NCBI GenBank assembly: GCA_048887165.1
Contig: JBHLJZ010000003.1
Coordinates: forward strand, 31,786-95,785
Source of the DNA: SOKP01 sp048887165
GTDB taxonomy: Archaea; Asgardarchaeota; Lokiarchaeia; Sigyniarchaeales; SOKP01
DNA length: 64,000 nt
Direction of reading: 5' to 3'
Below are positions 17,798-25,929 of this stretch, one piece after another. The position numbers and the translations under genes are program-made. The notes under the pieces are model-generated. The model saw nothing but the letters and a program-made list of their open reading frames with translations, was not told the origin of the DNA and searched no databases. Position 1 is the first letter of the stretch. Each line of letters begins with the position of its first letter.

Positions 17798-18982
17798 CTA
17801 AAAATTTGTCAATTCTTCTTGATATTTCAAAACTTCGGCTATAGATATATCTCTGTCAAATTTTATATCTTTATGAATTCCTAAATATGCACATGCTATA
17901 TTTGCTGCTGCAACTATTTCAGCTTTCTTTAATGTAAGAGAATACTCATCAACCGTCTGAATTTTCTCATCCTCTTGAAATCTCCTCGAACGTATATTAC
18001 TTTCTAAAAATCCTTCATCATTATATCTAGCTTTTTCGTATCTTTGTTCTTGCATCTGAATAGCTCTTTCTGATTTCATTTTGTATAACAGAGAAGACAT
18101 TTTATCAGCAACTTTGAAAGGTAATTGATTCTTTACGATTAATCGAATTATATTATTAATGTCGAAATAATTCAAGGTATCATATTTAACCCGAATAAAG
18201 CTTTTAAGATTTTCAGAATTTCTTTCGCATTCTATCTCTGTCCAATCGTGGATAGCTAATCTTCTCCTAAAAAAAATAAGCTCCCAATCAATACTAAGTT
18301 CTTTTAAAAATTCAAATAACTTGTCATCATCAGGTTTTCTTGATTCAATTATTATAAAGAGTTGAAGCCCGTAATATTTATGCTCTTGTTGTAGGAAAAA
18401 TCCTCTTTGCTGCATTGAAGCAAGAATTTTAATCTTTAAAGAATAAATATTATCAGTCACATTTTTTTTTCCACAACTTAAATAAATAATGTTTCCCTCT
18501 TCGCTGATATAATCACAATCTAAAAATCCTAAAATGCTATCATCATTTTCTTTTACAAAATCTCTTAAACCACTTAAAGTGGGTCTTACATCGTATTTTA
18601 TTAAATCATTTTCTCTAATAGTTACATAATCAGTATTGCTACTACCAATAGCTAATTTAATAGAATTAAGTTTTAACTCTTTTTCTTCACCAAACACATT
18701 TTGAAATGCTTCAATAAGAGGAAATACTTCTTCTTCCAGAATTTTCAAATCAGCAATAGAACTTTCATATGGCTCTGGTTCATTAAGCATTTTATTAATA
18801 ATAGGAGCTTCTGACGCGTCGACGTCAATTTCGTAATCTTTTGCCAAATTTTTTCTTATTACACAAATAGATCTTCTTTTCTCATTATACATAGAGACTG
18901 ACGTAGAATTATCCAAGACTGCTCGGAATTTTTCTGTAAATTTATTTTCTATTTTCTCTGATTTGTTACTTCTTCTTCTCAT
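17798..18982 (-). CDS. Unknown 394-aa charged protein
   Basis: I do not recognise this gene. The protein begins with a basic MRRRSNKSEK segment, then has a mixed alpha/beta central part (around 95-260), including strands such as DSILGFLDCDYI and GLQLFIIIESRK and a WELIFFRRR stretch, and ends with a long charged helical section (about 280-345) rich in R, E, Q and Y. No signal peptide, membrane helix, metal motif or P-loop is visible. Codon use and base content look like the neighbours. It lies alone between mch (convergent) and a 740-bp gene-poor spacer. A cytosolic protein specific to Asgard lineages is a guess from the lack of recognisable motifs. Confidence 0.6.
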   Translation of the reverse strand: MRRRSNKSEKIENKFTEKFRAVLDNSTSVSMYNEKRRSICVIRKNLAKDYEIDVDASEAPIINKMLNEPEPYESSIADLKILEEEVFPLIEAFQNVFGEEKELKLNSIKLAIGSSNTDYVTIRENDLIKYDVRPTLSGLRDFVKENDDSILGFLDCDYISEEGNIIYLSCGKKNVTDNIYSLKIKILASMQQRGFFLQQEHKYYGLQLFIIIESRKPDDDKLFEFLKELSIDWELIFFRRRLAIHDWTEIECERNSENLKSFIRVKYDTLNYFDINNIIRLIVKNQLPFKVADKMSSLLYKMKSERAIQMQEQRYEKARYNDEGFLESNIRSRRFQEDEKIQTVDEYSLTLKKAEIVAAANIACAYLGIHKDIKFDRDISIAEVLKYQEELTNF

Positions 18983-19256
18983 AAATTAATTCAATTTTAT
19001 TTAGTATAACCTTCTCTTTTATGTATAAATAAAAAAAATTTAATCTTATAATCTTATCCATAAAAAATAATAAGCTGGTTTATTTTTCGTTTTGTCTTTA
19101 AAAATTCTTTATTATGCAATTATATAAATTAAACCTTAAAATTATTTCTTTAAAATTATATTACTTTTCAAATATTTAAAGGATTTAATTAATTCACAAA
19201 TAAAGTTCAGAATAATAGTTTGATAATTTATAAAAATAACGTAAAAAAGATTATTA
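18983..19256. other. AT-rich spacer, nothing recognised
   Basis: About 270 bp upstream of the unknown 394-aa gene. I find no tRNA-like T-loop, no open frame of note and no clear repeat. It should hold the promoter of the minus-strand gene at its left end. Confidence 0.5.
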
Positions 19257-19436
19257 TTAATCTAATTCATCTTCAAGAATATAATTTTCCCCCTTTTTAT
19301 AATATACCATTGTAGAACCAAAATTATTACGTACAGTATACTTATCACCCTCAATATCTAAAATTTCGATTGAATAGGGTAATCTCCTATCTTTCATTAT
19401 TCCTTCAATTATTTTCTTTTCTTCTTTAGGGTCCAT
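19257..19436 (-). CDS. Small acidic protein, 59 aa, unknown
   Basis: A frame of 60 codons begins ATG GAC CCT AAA at 19436 and ends TAA at 19257-19259. The product starts MDPKEEKKIIEGIMKDRR, continues with strand-like segments (YSIEILDIEGDKYTVRN and MVYYKKGENYI) and ends acidic (LEDELD). Balanced composition, few rare codons and an amphipathic strand-turn pattern speak for a real small protein, perhaps with an SH3-like or beta-barrel fold. It is isolated in an otherwise empty 740-bp stretch. There is no recognised family. Confidence 0.5.
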   Translation of the reverse strand: MDPKEEKKIIEGIMKDRRLPYSIEILDIEGDKYTVRNNFGSTMVYYKKGENYILEDELD

Positions 19437-19723
19437 ATTATAATCAAATTATCCAATTTAAAAAAATTTTTTTATTTTCGAGTAAAATAACGAGGGGATT
19501 TTAAATTTCCTAAATTAAAAGATTAATTCTGTCTCTATCAAAATTATATTATTTAATAATTATCGAAGGAAAAATAAAGGGTTATATAAAAACTTTTAGA
19601 TTTAAAGATTTTTATTAAAAAATCGAGGAAATTTTAATAAAACGATAGCTATTTAATCAAATGGTTCTTTAAGTATTTATATAGAGATTTAATTTTACAT
19701 CTTCTTATTTTTAGAGAAGTACC
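19437..19723. other. Promoter region of GT4 glycosyltransferase gene, otherwise empty
   Basis: An AT-rich spacer of 287 bp. A TATA-like tatttatata stands at about 19673-19682, roughly 42 bp before the ATG at 19724, so the transcript would have a short leader. No other element was seen. Confidence 0.45.
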
Positions 19724-20971
19724 ATGGCTAAACAAACACTTAATATCGGTTTTTTCAGTAGTATGTACAGTCAAATTAATGGTACTGCTCATGCAGTAAG
19801 GTTTTTATCAGAAGCTATAGCAAAACGTGGACATGATGTTCATATTTATGCTCCCCGCATTCAGGATGGTTATAAAAAGCCAGATACACTACATTTTCAC
19901 GATATAGGAGGAGCAATAATCGGAGATAAAACAGGTTTCGTTCTAAGTGCTCCATTACAAAAGATTTTTTTCTGTCAACATGATTATTTGGATATTTCAC
20001 ACATTCATACTCATGCAACTATAGGGTCAATGGCGATAAACTGGTCTAAATATTTAGGTATTCCCATGATTGGAACTCATAATAGTCCAATGCAATATTA
20101 CACCGCTCAATATGTTCCAGTTATTGGCAAACTTTTAGCTAAATCGGATATAATCTGGCGGTATGAACGCCATATCCTTGATAAATATGATTTTGTTCAC
20201 GTAGCAACTAAATCTAAAAAGGATTTATTAGTAGATTATAGATTTAAAGAGCCAATTATATGTATGACAAACGGGATCCATGATTTATATTATACAGATT
20301 TAAAAGAAAACGGAATTCGTGAAAAATATAATCTTGAAGATAAAAAAGTCCTTCTATATGCCTCTCGATTATCCCCTGAAAAACATCCAATTAGTATAGT
20401 TAAAACTTTTAAAAGAATACATAAAGAAGTACCGGATTCTCATTTATTATTGGTTGGTAGTGATGGACCATCAACAGATCATGTCAAAAGACTCATTAAG
20501 AAGAAGAAATATAAGGATTTCATATCTTATGCTGGGAGAGTTCCTTTCCCTGATTTATTGAAGTTATATAATACTGCTGACTTGTCATGTTTATGGTCGC
20601 GGGTAGAAGCAGAAGGACTTGTTTTGATTGAAGCTATGGCGCAGGGCACGCCAAGTGTAGGCGCTAATGCATGTGGAATACGAAATGTAATTAGACACGG
20701 TAAAACTGGGTATCTGGCAAATGATCTAACACAATTCAAGGATTATGTAGTAAAGTTATTTAAAGATGATGAGCTCCGAATTCAATTTGGAAAAAATGCA
20801 AAAAATGTTGCTTTAGGTTACAGAGTTAGTGAAATAGCAAAAACTTGGATTAAGTTATATAAGTTTACCATTAATGAATTATATCCCTTAAGATACCATC
20901 GAAAAGATCGTAAAGAAAGAGTTGAATTAGTGAAAGAATTTATACACCATTTACCAAATGTATCATTCTAA
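19724..20971 (+). CDS. Glycosyltransferase family 4 (GT-B fold)
   Basis: A 415-aa GT-B retaining glycosyltransferase. The N-terminal Rossmann half opens NIGFFSSMYSQINGTAHAV, with the acceptor-side HTHATIGSMA segment. The C-terminal half has YASRLSPEKHP, LLLVGSDGP, and the donor-site E-x7-E element within WSRVEAEGLVLIEAMAQGTPSVGA. Such enzymes transfer sugars from nucleotide donors to lipids or glycans at the cytoplasmic face of the membrane. The resemblance to 1,2-diacylglycerol glucosyltransferases is suggestive, but the acceptor is not determined. There is no membrane helix. The ATG is in a good CCATGG context. Confidence 0.88.
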   Translation: MAKQTLNIGFFSSMYSQINGTAHAVRFLSEAIAKRGHDVHIYAPRIQDGYKKPDTLHFHDIGGAIIGDKTGFVLSAPLQKIFFCQHDYLDISHIHTHATIGSMAINWSKYLGIPMIGTHNSPMQYYTAQYVPVIGKLLAKSDIIWRYERHILDKYDFVHVATKSKKDLLVDYRFKEPIICMTNGIHDLYYTDLKENGIREKYNLEDKKVLLYASRLSPEKHPISIVKTFKRIHKEVPDSHLLLVGSDGPSTDHVKRLIKKKKYKDFISYAGRVPFPDLLKLYNTADLSCLWSRVEAEGLVLIEAMAQGTPSVGANACGIRNVIRHGKTGYLANDLTQFKDYVVKLFKDDELRIQFGKNAKNVALGYRVSEIAKTWIKLYKFTINELYPLRYHRKDRKERVELVKEFIHHLPNVSF

Positions 20972-21068
20972 AAAGCTTAAACTTTTTACTCATTATTAAT
21001 AGGTATTTAAGGTATTAATAATATTATAAATTTAATTAATCACTTTATGTATTGTTTCTCAGACTATT

Positions 21069-22130
21069 ATGTCGAACGATTTAATTAATTCAGAGAAAAA
21101 ACTTGCTAAAAAACAAAATGATGAAAATAATTTGGGTAAAAATGAAGTTGATTATGAAGTTATAGAAAAAAATTTTGTTCCTCACTATTTACCTACCTAC
21201 AGAATTAGAATTAAATTATATCCGTTGCCAATTATTTTAGTTGTAATATTCGCGGGATTATTATCTTATTTAACATATGAGCAAGCAGGAATTAGAATTG
21301 ACGGTGGTTACGTATCAGAAGAAGAATTTGGTGCTTTTGGAGGAGTATTAAACGGAATTATCTTTACATTAATAGCTGTCATTTCTGCATTTATTGTAAT
21401 CTATTTGATTAAAAAATTAGGTTTAAATATACTTAAATATCTTTTTGGATTTACTATTGGCTTTATTAGTTTTTTTCTTTCATGGTTTTTTGGAGAAGTA
21501 GTGATATATTTAATATTTATACAACTTCCACCTTCAAATATAATTATAAATTTATATTACACAATTACTCAATTTGAATTACCCTTTTTCTCGGGAGTTA
21601 TATCTATTTTTCTAATGTATAAATATTTGACGTTTAGATCAATTAATTCGAAAAATTTTATCATTTTATATATTAGTTTGTTAACAGGTGCTTCATTGGG
21701 TGTAATAATGCCTCTCTGGACTACTTTATCAATTCTTATTGGTATTTCTCTCTGGGATATTTTTGCTGTGTTTTACAAGAAAGGGCCTATAAAACAAATG
21801 TTTGATCTAGCATCTCAAAATAAAGAGGATTTGTCTAATAAAGAAATTGAAGAAAAAATAAAAACTGGTGAAGCAATATATGATATTTCTAAGATTGAAA
21901 TTGGGATTGGAGATTTAATTTTTTACAGCCTCCTTACCTCTAGCGCTCTTATTCATAGTACAAGTTTATTAGTATTAATTTTAACTTCAATCGCTATAAT
22001 TTTTGGAACAGGTATTACATTAATTGGATTAAAAAAAAATAAGATTTTACCAGGTTTACCGATTTCAATTTTTTTAGGCATTACTACTATGCTTCTTTCG
22101 TGGTATATAATATCGATTGTTTTTATATAG
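21069..22130 (+). CDS. Presenilin-like intramembrane aspartyl protease
   Basis: A 353-aa protein with about nine hydrophobic helices after a charged 45-residue N-terminus. The catalytic motifs are those of the presenilin/SPP family in order: LWDIFAVF with Asp230 (family YDxxAV), a loop of about 45 polar residues, IGIGDLIFYSLL with Asp282 (family GxGD-FIFYS), and LPGLPISI at 327-334 (family PALPISI). The GxGD helix and the PxLP motif resemble eukaryotic presenilin closely. The family cleaves membrane helices inside the bilayer. Odd points are W229 for the usual Tyr and Gly for Ala in the PAL motif. It lies 15 bp before the acyl-CoA dehydrogenase gene, so the two may be co-transcribed. Confidence 0.88.
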   Translation: MSNDLINSEKKLAKKQNDENNLGKNEVDYEVIEKNFVPHYLPTYRIRIKLYPLPIILVVIFAGLLSYLTYEQAGIRIDGGYVSEEEFGAFGGVLNGIIFTLIAVISAFIVIYLIKKLGLNILKYLFGFTIGFISFFLSWFFGEVVIYLIFIQLPPSNIIINLYYTITQFELPFFSGVISIFLMYKYLTFRSINSKNFIILYISLLTGASLGVIMPLWTTLSILIGISLWDIFAVFYKKGPIKQMFDLASQNKEDLSNKEIEEKIKTGEAIYDISKIEIGIGDLIFYSLLTSSALIHSTSLLVLILTSIAIIFGTGITLIGLKKNKILPGLPISIFLGITTMLLSWYIISIVFI

Positions 22131-22145
22131 ATATGGAATTTAATT

Positions 22146-23333
22146 ATGGTGGATATATCAAATATTAAAACATTTGCTGTTATTGGAGCAGGAACTATGG
22201 GACATGAAATTGCCCAAGTTGCTTTAATGGGAGGATTTGAAAAAGTAATTTTAAATGATTTGGATAAGGAAATTCTTAATTCTGCTCGAATTCAGATACA
22301 AAAAAATTTAGTTAAGCTTCATGAAAAAGATAAATTAGGTTATAAAAATACTCCTAAAAATCTTATGAATCGCCTTATAACAGAAATAGATTTATCGAAA
22401 GCAGTATCACAAGCTAATTTTGTTGTCGAAGCAATACCAGAAGTAATGGAACTGAAACAGGAACTATTTTCTAAGTTGGGAGAACTTACTCCAAAAGAAA
22501 CAATCTTAGCTACTAATACTTCTACTATGAGTATTACCAATATAGCATCTTCTTCCTCTAAACCAGATAAGGTAGTTGGAATGCATTTTTTTACTCCTAT
22601 TGTTGTTTTAAGATTGATAGAATTAATAAAAGGAGAAAAAACCTCTCAAAAGACATTTAACATTTCTTATACTATTGGTCAAAAACTCCCAGCCCTTAAA
22701 GGTAAAAGGTATATAGCAAAAATTAAGAAAGAAAGCCCTGGTTTCATTGTAAATCGTTTAACTATTGGCACAAATCTTTATATGAATTGGCTTCTTGATA
22801 GAGCTAACAAAGAAGGAATTCCTATTGAAAAGATTGATAATGACGTAGCCAAATCACCAGATTTAGGCCCATTTGCTAAGTGGGATTATCTTGGACTGGA
22901 TGTTGTGTATGATACTATGAATTATTTTGCACAAGTACTTTCATCAGATTTCACTCCAGGAATTACACTTACAAACCTAATAAAAGAGGGAAACTTAGGA
23001 AGAAAAAGTGGGAAAGGAATCTATGAATGGTTTGAAGGAAAACCTAAAAGACAAACAAATGAAAAAGCAGGACTATTTTCGTTAGAAAATTATTATGCAA
23101 TCCAATTAAATGAAGGTTGTAAATTATTGAAAGAAGAAGTTGTTTCAGGATATAAGATTATTGATGATGCAATGTTAGCAGGAATGGACATGCCTGGACC
23201 TTTTACTGCTGGTAAAAAGAATTATCAAAATTGGAGTAAATTGCTCATAGATCTCTCCGAAGAAACTGGATTGAATTATTTCAAGCCATGTGATTTAATG
23301 AAAAGTGGAAAATTCATAAATATGAGAAAATAG
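22146..23333 (+). CDS. 3-Hydroxyacyl-CoA dehydrogenase
   Basis: The 395-aa enzyme has the NAD-binding fingerprint VIGAGTMGHEIAQVALMGG, the segment ATNTSTMSIT and the catalytic-dyad region MHFFTP with His, then ESPGFIVNR of the hinge. Around residues 240-300 DYLGLDVVYDT and KSGKGIYEW are the typical C-terminal parts. It oxidises L-3-hydroxyacyl-CoA with NAD in beta-oxidation or the reverse in synthesis. A second C-terminal helical repeat (about 305-395) is present, so the subunit has the duplicated substrate domain. It is 15 bp downstream of the presenilin-like gene. There is no fused crotonase domain. Confidence 0.92.
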   Translation: MVDISNIKTFAVIGAGTMGHEIAQVALMGGFEKVILNDLDKEILNSARIQIQKNLVKLHEKDKLGYKNTPKNLMNRLITEIDLSKAVSQANFVVEAIPEVMELKQELFSKLGELTPKETILATNTSTMSITNIASSSSKPDKVVGMHFFTPIVVLRLIELIKGEKTSQKTFNISYTIGQKLPALKGKRYIAKIKKESPGFIVNRLTIGTNLYMNWLLDRANKEGIPIEKIDNDVAKSPDLGPFAKWDYLGLDVVYDTMNYFAQVLSSDFTPGITLTNLIKEGNLGRKSGKGIYEWFEGKPKRQTNEKAGLFSLENYYAIQLNEGCKLLKEEVVSGYKIIDDAMLAGMDMPGPFTAGKKNYQNWSKLLIDLSEETGLNYFKPCDLMKSGKFINMRK

Positions 23334-23392
23334 ATATAAATTAAAAGAAATAATATTATTAGCTGAAAATTATTATTAATTAATTTGCTCAA

Positions 23393-23812
23393 ATGAGCAA
23401 CAAATTAGATATTAAAAATCGTGATATGAATCCAGAATTAGAAAGTATTGATGATGCCCTTAAAAAATTGGTTAGAGCAATTCCAGATGTCAAAGCAGTT
23501 TCGCTATTGTCAAATGACGGCATGCCATTAGCATTTATATTACCAGAAGAAATTGATGATTTAAAAATTTCTGGTATAGCAGCGGCATTACTTTCTATGA
23601 GTGAACTAGCCAGTGTAGACATGCAGAAAGGATCTTTTAATCAATTATATATAAAAGGAACTGATGGATATCTTTTACTTCTAGAAGTCGGTCCAAATCA
23701 CGCTTTACTAATTTCAGCTTCAAATGATGTTAGATTAGGGATGTTATTATTTGAAACAAATTTATTAATTGAAAGAATAATTTCTATAATTCCTTTATTA
23801 GAATTTGAATGA
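23393..23812 (+). CDS. Roadblock/LC7 domain protein
   Basis: A 139-aa protein that is essentially one roadblock/LC7 domain preceded by a 15-residue tail. It shows the pattern ALKKLVRAIPDVKAVSLLSNDGMPLAFI, a helix with AAALLSMSELAS, and the strand pair YIKGTDGYLLLLEV and HALLISASND. These domains dimerise and act as platforms or GAP partners for small GTPases in eukaryotes and as MglB in bacteria. Three Ras-like GTPases occur in this window, none directly adjacent. It is followed at 41 bp by a small winged-helix-like gene, so the two may share a transcript. Confidence 0.85.
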   Translation: MSNKLDIKNRDMNPELESIDDALKKLVRAIPDVKAVSLLSNDGMPLAFILPEEIDDLKISGIAAALLSMSELASVDMQKGSFNQLYIKGTDGYLLLLEVGPNHALLISASNDVRLGMLLFETNLLIERIISIIPLLEFE

Positions 23813-23853
23813 TAATCTATCACCCTTCTAATTAACCTAATAAATCATGAAAA

Positions 23854-24141
23854 ATGTCTAATAAAAATTCATCACCTAAAACTGGTTTTGAAAAAGTTGT
23901 AGAATATTTTAATAATCTTGAAATTAACCAACCTGTAGCAATTGCAGAAGTAGTAAAAAATACAGGATTTTCTTGGAGTTTTATTAAAAAAACATTGGCC
24001 AAAATAAAAGAAGAATATAACGGATTTCATTTTGAAAAATCTGGAAATACTTGGATTTCTTGGAAAGATAGGGAGCATATCATTAAAAAGTTAGATGAAA
24101 CTTGTTCTCGCTTTTTACCTGAATATGAAGATAAATGCTAA
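23854..24141 (+). CDS. Small winged-helix-like protein
   Basis: A 95-aa protein whose central part fits a winged helix-turn-helix: helix 1 GFEKVVEYFNNLEI, helix 2 VAIAEVVKNTG, recognition helix SWSFIKKTLAKIKEE and a wing FHFEKSGNTWISW. DNA binding is inferred from this pattern only. The C-terminus is helical with two Cys residues. It follows the roadblock gene by 41 bp on the same strand, which suggests joint expression. A protein-protein role, as with the winged helices of ESCRT-II or of some GTPase regulators, is an alternative. Confidence 0.6.
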   Translation: MSNKNSSPKTGFEKVVEYFNNLEINQPVAIAEVVKNTGFSWSFIKKTLAKIKEEYNGFHFEKSGNTWISWKDREHIIKKLDETCSRFLPEYEDKC

Positions 24142-24212
24142 ATTTCCTAGATTTTGTTTTTTATTTGATTACTAATTTCTAATTTAAAAAAAGTGGATAT
24201 GATATTATATTT

Positions 24213-24581
24213 TTACAGATAAAGGCTTAGTTTGTCTATATCGTCTCTAATTTTTGAGATTCTTTTCTCTTGTATTTCATCAGCTCCTACACCCTGAATA
24301 TCTTCTTCAAGATCTAATCTCTCTTCTTCATAAGCTTCCTCAACATCCATCCCATATCTAATTGCATAAGCGACTAATTCTGGAATAAGCGATACCATGG
24401 CTTTAAAGCTAAAAATACCTGATAATGTACTCAAGATCTTTATCATTTCTTTAAAAGGATCAAATTCTATTTCAGGTTTTTTCATTATTTCCATTATTCT
24501 TTTAAATAAAACTTCATAAAAAACTTCAAGTTCTTCTTTGTTCAATATTTCTTCTTCTTCTTCTCCTTCTTCTTCTTCCAT
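24213..24581 (-). CDS. Acidic helical protein with poly-Glu N-terminus, unknown
   Basis: An ATG at 24581 gives 122 residues; a TTG at 24593 would add four. It begins with MEEEEGEEEEEILNKEELE, encoded by a CTT-rich (antisense GAA) tract, followed by four or five amphipathic helices, a less polar middle segment (FKAMVSLIPELVAYAIRYG) and a charged C-terminal region. It has no known motif. It is convergent with the winged-helix-like gene and divergent from the FrhB-like gene. I cannot assign a function; a small adaptor protein is conceivable. Confidence 0.55.
   Translation of the reverse strand: MEEEEGEEEEEILNKEELEVFYEVLFKRIMEIMKKPEIEFDPFKEMIKILSTLSGIFSFKAMVSLIPELVAYAIRYGMDVEEAYEEERLDLEEDIQGVGADEIQEKRISKIRDDIDKLSLYL
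24551..24579. repeat. CTT/GAA trinucleotide-rich tract
   Basis: About nine imperfect CTT units encode the Glu run of the minus-strand acidic protein. Such tracts can change length by slippage, here in whole codons. Confidence 0.7.
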
Positions 24582-24923
24582 TCTAACTACCAATTTTGAT
24601 TTTTGTTATGTAAAATAAAAAAATTGAGGTTTTAAAAAATATCCTTTTTTCGATTTTATATAAATTTAAATAGTATTTGGAAATTATAAAGATAAAAAAA
24701 ATTCAATTGATTTAATCAATAGATTTTCATTTAAATTTCGCTTTATAACATTTGGTTATATATTTTATTTATAATCATAGTTATCATAAATAGATTTTAT
24801 GTTTGCATAATTGTTGCTTACCTTTTGGAGAGTGTGAAATTTCATTTAACTTTATATTTTGTGTAATATTTTATTAGACAAATTATAATGACTTAAATTT
24901 CATATTCTAAAGTGTCTAATATT
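24582..24923. other. AT-rich intergenic spacer between divergent genes
   Basis: About 340 bp with no open frame of note, no tRNA-like element and no clear hairpin. The two divergent promoters must lie here; several TATA-like stretches prevent a unique choice. Confidence 0.5.
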
Positions 24924-25865
24924 ATGAAAGTTGAAAAATCAAGTCAAGACCTTGAAAATGAAGTAATTTATGCCGGTCTTTGTATTCACTGCGGAAGTTG
25001 TAACGCCTTTTGCCCACATATGGATTTCAATACTGAAACTGGAGAAGCGTATGTCGTAGATGAATGCGCTGAAACAGTTGGATTATGTTATAATGCTTGT
25101 CCAAGAAGTTTTCTTCCCATTTCAGATATGGAAGAAAAATTATATGGACAAACTCGTGTTGATTTAGGCGTAGGCGTTTATAAAGATATCATTCAAGTCA
25201 AGTCAAAGAATAAAGAAGATATTTTATATAATTTAGTTTTAGCTGCATTTGAGTCAGGAATTGTTAAACATTTTGTTTTAAGTGAACCAAAGAGCAAAAA
25301 ACCACCTGTTGCATTTCCAGTTGTAGTTGATGATGCTAAGGATGCAAAAAAATATATCCCTAAGGCAACCATGGATAATGCCGGACCCCTAATAACTGGT
25401 ATTGGAAAAGCATATTTAGACAAAAAAAGAGAGATAGGAATCATTTGCAATCCTTGCCATGCGCAAGGATTAGGAAAAATACTGGTTTCAGATTTTAATA
25501 CAGGTGCTGAGCGAACATCCTTGAGAATTGTATATGCGTGTTCATCAGGCGGGATGTCAGGATGTAAATATTGTACTGACTTCTCAGGAGAGTTTTCTGA
25601 TATCTCTTATAGTCCCTGGGGAGCTCCTAAGGGTTCAGGTGAAGCATTTTTAATAATACGGACAGATGTAGGTCAAAAGGTTGTAGATGCGGCAGTAAAG
25701 AAAAAGTTACTTGAAATTACTAATAAAGAACCAGATCTTAGTGAAATGAAGAAATTTCTAAATAAAAAACGAAAAAAGAACTTCTTGAATCTCGTAGGAA
25801 GGGATCTACTCACAGCAAAATATTTAAAACTAAATATTGATGAATTTAAAGATTTGTTAGAATAA
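24924..25865 (+). CDS. FrhB-like F420 hydrogenase/dehydrogenase beta-subunit family protein
   Basis: The protein (about 313 aa) has an N-terminal 4Fe-4S motif CIHCGSCNAFCPH, the FrhB central segment with VFPVVVDDAKDAKK-like strands, NPCHAQGLGK, and the SGGMSGCKYCTDFSGEFSDISYSPWGAPKG region. FrhB-type subunits bind FAD and one 4Fe-4S cluster and exchange electrons with F420. No hydrogenase or dehydrogenase partner gene lies beside it, so it may pair with a complex encoded elsewhere. GTG 24912 is an alternative start. The window also has F420-dependent Mtd, so F420 is in use. A T-rich stretch follows the gene. Confidence 0.88.
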   Translation: MKVEKSSQDLENEVIYAGLCIHCGSCNAFCPHMDFNTETGEAYVVDECAETVGLCYNACPRSFLPISDMEEKLYGQTRVDLGVGVYKDIIQVKSKNKEDILYNLVLAAFESGIVKHFVLSEPKSKKPPVAFPVVVDDAKDAKKYIPKATMDNAGPLITGIGKAYLDKKREIGIICNPCHAQGLGKILVSDFNTGAERTSLRIVYACSSGGMSGCKYCTDFSGEFSDISYSPWGAPKGSGEAFLIIRTDVGQKVVDAAVKKKLLEITNKEPDLSEMKKFLNKKRKKNFLNLVGRDLLTAKYLKLNIDEFKDLLE

Positions 25866-25887
25866 ATTTTTGAAAATATTATAAATT

Positions 25888-25905
25888 ATTTCTTTTTTTT
25901 TACCT
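25888..25905 (+). terminator. T-run putative terminator between convergent genes
   Basis: A run tattt ctttttttt tacc follows the FrhB-like gene on its coding strand, as in archaeal oligo-T termination. Confidence 0.4.
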
Positions 25906-25929
25906 AACTTTTTTTAAATTAAAAATTAT

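Noticed and set aside
18983..19723. Possible tRNA or sRNA in the long spacer
   Set aside because: No GTTCRA-type T-loop, no GC-rich stems and no box C/D pair could be found; only a small protein frame is supported.
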